Shown here: in pieces, positions 61,777-64,000 of the stretch
Numbering within the stretch: the stretch's first letter is position 1
Layout of the letters: each line of letters begins with the position of its first letter
Source of the DNA: Pullulanibacillus pueri
Lineage (GTDB): Bacteria; Bacillota; Bacilli; Bacillales; Sporolactobacillaceae
NCBI RefSeq assembly: GCF_014639255.1
Contig: NZ_BMFV01000005.1
Coordinates: 62,001 to 126,000 of the forward strand
Length of the DNA stretch: 64,000 nucleotides
Direction of reading: 5' to 3'
Translations under genes and position numbers: made by a program
The notes under the pieces: generated by a model
Told to the model about the DNA's origin: nothing
Seen by the model: the letters and a program-made list of their open reading frames with translations, nothing else
The model's database searches: none

Positions 61777-63276
61777 ATGCGTTTAACCATTGATAAGCAC
61801 TTACCTACCCCTGTGTATAAACAAATTAAAGATGCCATTAAAGAAAAAATTCTTTCTGGTCTACTTCCTGCAGGTTTTATCCTTCCGCCAGAGCGGCGAC
61901 TTGCTAATATTAACGATGTCAGTCGCAGTACCGTCATTAAGGCCTATGACGAACTCAAAGCCTTAGGATTAGTCAAGGCTCATCGTGGCAAGGGCACCAT
62001 TGTGGCAGAAAAGACTGAACCAGAGAACCCGAAAAAAAATAAACAAGTTTTTCCACTGTCTTGGCATCCTTTATTTGAAAAAAAGATGCACAACATCAGT
62101 GACACGATAAGCGATATGATAAATACGGAAAATCAACGTGAGATGATTTCACTTGCCGCTGGTATCGGGGACCCACAGCTTTTCCCCATCCAAACATTGC
62201 AAACCATTCAAAGTGACCGTGTTCACCATGAATTATTCAATTTTTGTGCAGTGGAAGGTTACTATCCTTTAAGAGAGCATTTAAGCCAATTAATGACCCT
62301 TCGCAATATTGTAGCTTCTGCGAAGGAAATCATGATTCTTTCCGGGTCAATGCAAGGGATCGATTTTGCCGCCCGTACCTTTCTCTCACCAGGAGATGCT
62401 GTCATCGTAGAAGAACCTACTTTCTTACAAGCCATTCAACGCTTTAAAGCTGCTGGTGCTAAAATTATCGGCATCCCACTGGATAAGCAGGGATTGCGGA
62501 CGGATATTCTGGAGGCCCAATTGGCTCGATATAAGCCTAAATTTATCTACACTATACCTAGCTTTCATAACCCAACAGGTACTGTTATGAGTATGGAAAG
62601 AAGATTGGAGCTGCTTGATCTTGCTTACAAATTCCAAGTCCCTATATTAGAAGACGATCCTTATGGTGAACTGAATTTTACAAATGACAAGCCTTTACCG
62701 CTTCATGCTTTAGATCATTACGGCTATGTGATTTATCTCAGTACTTTTTCTAAGGTTTTATTTCCTGGAATGCGAGTGGGCTGGGTTGTCGCTCCTGAAC
62801 CCATACTTAAAAAGTTCGCAATATTAAAACAAATAAGCGATCTACATGTGAATACGCCCGCACAGGTCTTATTAAATCGTTTTCTTGAAGATGGACATTT
62901 TGAGCCGCATCTTAATCACATCAAACCGATTTATAAAGCAAGAAGAGACATTATGTTGTCAGTGTTAAAACAAAGCGAAGATGCAACTCCCTTAATCGTT
63001 CCTGAAGGCGGCTTTTATCTTTGGTGTAAACTCCCGACTTCGATTTCTCAAAAAGAACTCTTTGCTCTCTGCGCAGCAAAGGGAGTCAGTTATATTCCAG
63101 GTCATGTTTTCTATCCACAACAAAGCGATGGTGAGCAATTTATTCGATTAAATTTTACTCATGAGTCACATCAGAAAATTAAAAAGGGCACAGAAATTTT
63201 ATTAGAATCCGTTTCATATCTTAAGAGCCATGGAAAGCATCACCCGATGAAAAGAGAATCAAGACCCATTGTATAA
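61777..63276 (+). CDS. MocR-type GntR regulator with aminotransferase domain
   Basis: The 499-residue fusion has an N-terminal GntR winged helix (VYKQIKDAIKEKILSGLLPA, LPPERRLANINDVSRSTVIK) and a fold-type I PLP domain. The PLP-lysine segment is YLSTFSKVLFPGMRVGWVVA; IPSFHNPTGTVMSMERR and ILEDDPYGEL (PLP-ring Asp) are intact. It probably activates the aminotransferase gene 36 nt downstream in response to an amino compound. AAGGAGACA precedes the ATG. Confidence 0.92.
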   Translation: MRLTIDKHLPTPVYKQIKDAIKEKILSGLLPAGFILPPERRLANINDVSRSTVIKAYDELKALGLVKAHRGKGTIVAEKTEPENPKKNKQVFPLSWHPLFEKKMHNISDTISDMINTENQREMISLAAGIGDPQLFPIQTLQTIQSDRVHHELFNFCAVEGYYPLREHLSQLMTLRNIVASAKEIMILSGSMQGIDFAARTFLSPGDAVIVEEPTFLQAIQRFKAAGAKIIGIPLDKQGLRTDILEAQLARYKPKFIYTIPSFHNPTGTVMSMERRLELLDLAYKFQVPILEDDPYGELNFTNDKPLPLHALDHYGYVIYLSTFSKVLFPGMRVGWVVAPEPILKKFAILKQISDLHVNTPAQVLLNRFLEDGHFEPHLNHIKPIYKARRDIMLSVLKQSEDATPLIVPEGGFYLWCKLPTSISQKELFALCAAKGVSYIPGHVFYPQQSDGEQFIRLNFTHESHQKIKKGTEILLESVSYLKSHGKHHPMKRESRPIV

Positions 63277-63312
63277 ATTCAAAACACAAAATTTATTAGG
63301 AGGAAAAAAATC

Positions 63313-64000
63313 ATGTTTGAAGATAAATTTTCAGATCGCACAAAAAATATTGAAGCCTCAGAAATCCGCGAGGTCCTAAAAGTCACTGAAAAGCCAGAAG
63401 TTATCTCTTTTGCTGGCGGGCTCCCCGCACCCGAACTTTTTCCCGTTGAAGAAATCAAAATTGCTTGTGAAGCCGTATTAACCGAAGCTGGCAGTGATGC
63501 CCTTCAATATAGTACAACGGAGGGCTATACTCCACTTAGAGAAGCGATCGCTCAAAGGCTAAAGGACATTGGTATAGAAACCGCAATTGATCAGCTTTTA
63601 ATGATTGGCGGCTCCCAACAGGGACTCGATTTAACCGGTAAATTATTACTGAATGACCATGATACCGTGATCTGTGAGAGTCCCACCTACTTAGCAGCTA
63701 TTAATGCCTTTAAAGTGTATAATGCCTCTTTTGTAGAAGTGGAAACGGACGAGGAAGGCATGAATATGGAAAAACTTGAAAAAGCACTCCAAGCGCATCC
63801 GCAGGCGAAGTTCATTTATACCATTCCCGATTTTCAAAATCCAACGGGTCGCACGCTCAGTCTTGCCCGACGGAAAAAAATGGTCGCCTTAGCGAACCAA
63901 TACAACATACTTATTGTTGAAGATAATCCTTATGGGGCCATCCGTTTTGCCGGGGAGGCACTGCCTCCAGTCAAGCATTTTGATACAGAAGACCGTGTGA
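63313..64000 (+). CDS. PLP-dependent aminotransferase, 2-aminoadipate/LysN-like (3' end outside window)
   Basis: The frame is open from ATG at 63313 to the window end (229 codons). It reads MFEDKFSDRTKNIEASEIRE, ISFAGGLPAPELFPVEEI, MIGGSQQGLDLTGKLLL, TIPDFQNPTGRTLS and VEDNPYGAIRF, the fold-type I class close to 2-aminoadipate/kynurenine transaminases. The PLP lysine lies beyond the window. TTAGGAGGA precedes the ATG; it is 36 nt after the MocR gene, so probably one operon and its target. Confidence 0.9.
   Translation, partial: MFEDKFSDRTKNIEASEIREVLKVTEKPEVISFAGGLPAPELFPVEEIKIACEAVLTEAGSDALQYSTTEGYTPLREAIAQRLKDIGIETAIDQLLMIGGSQQGLDLTGKLLLNDHDTVICESPTYLAAINAFKVYNASFVEVETDEEGMNMEKLEKALQAHPQAKFIYTIPDFQNPTGRTLSLARRKKMVALANQYNILIVEDNPYGAIRFAGEALPPVKHFDTEDRV

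Overview
This window is chromosomal DNA from a spore-forming member of the Bacillales. It has moderately low G+C, strong AGGAGG-type ribosome binding sites and many TTG starts. Sporulation or biofilm markers include a YhcN/YlaJ-type spore lipoprotein, the N-terminal piece of a GerA-type germination protein and a SinI-type anti-repressor. Many genes have recognisable Bacillus subtilis counterparts (yng leucine operon, thi operon, cysJI, yfkAB, tmrB, ykgA, yycE, CYP152). I cannot name the genus; Sporolactobacillaceae or a related Bacillaceae lineage is a guess. I saw no rRNA, tRNA, CRISPR array, transposase or prophage.

Layout. 1-8.9 kb: a WYL-type regulator (cut by the edge), a Lin0512 protein, a POT peptide transporter, a SelD-associated-type FAD oxidoreductase without SelD, a PlsY-like/GT2 membrane pair, a DHA2 efflux pump and a C26 amidotransferase-like hydrolase. 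8.9-16.2 kb: a leucine/isovalerate catabolic operon (TetR regulator, acyl-CoA dehydrogenase, biotin carboxylase, biotinyl carrier, HMG-CoA lyase, enoyl-CoA hydratase, carboxyltransferase) with cre sites and a perfect inverted-repeat operator. A 0.49-kb dispersed repeat sits inside the operon. 16.2-17.8 kb: a promoter, a class-I c-di-GMP riboswitch and a 45-codon SinI-like gene, then a G/P/N/Y-rich protein and a GerA fragment. 17.8-24.9 kb: an acyl-CoA synthetase, a methylmalonyl-CoA epimerase-like gene, then a TPP riboswitch with a readable terminator/antiterminator switch and tenI-thiO-thiS-thiG-thiF. 24.9-41 kb: redox enzymes, small transporters, methyltransferases, a CYP152 peroxygenase, regulators and the cysJI sulfite reductase. 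41-50 kb: a coiled-coil protein with 27-bp tandem repeats, DUF819, a two-domain VOC fusion ending in YycE, TmrB, a second DHA2 pump, an APH-fold kinase and YfkAB. 50.5-55.3 kb: a Tat cassette (tatA, tatC, GMC oxidoreductase, Tat-signal small subunit) next to a lipoprotein cytochrome c, which looks like a membrane-linked sugar or alcohol dehydrogenase. 55.8-64 kb: isochorismatase, two more APH-fold kinases, small coat-like and stress-like proteins, an AraC regulator, a HesB-like protein, and a MocR regulator followed by a PLP aminotransferase (cut by the edge).

Three observations stand out. (1) A c-di-GMP riboswitch directly precedes a SinI-type anti-repressor, which would wire a second messenger to the SinR biofilm switch. 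(2) Three families of dispersed structured repeats (A, B, C) occupy most of the longer gene-free stretches; families B and C show compensatory base changes in their stems. (3) There is a dedicated Tat translocase plus gluconate-dehydrogenase-like plus cytochrome c cassette.
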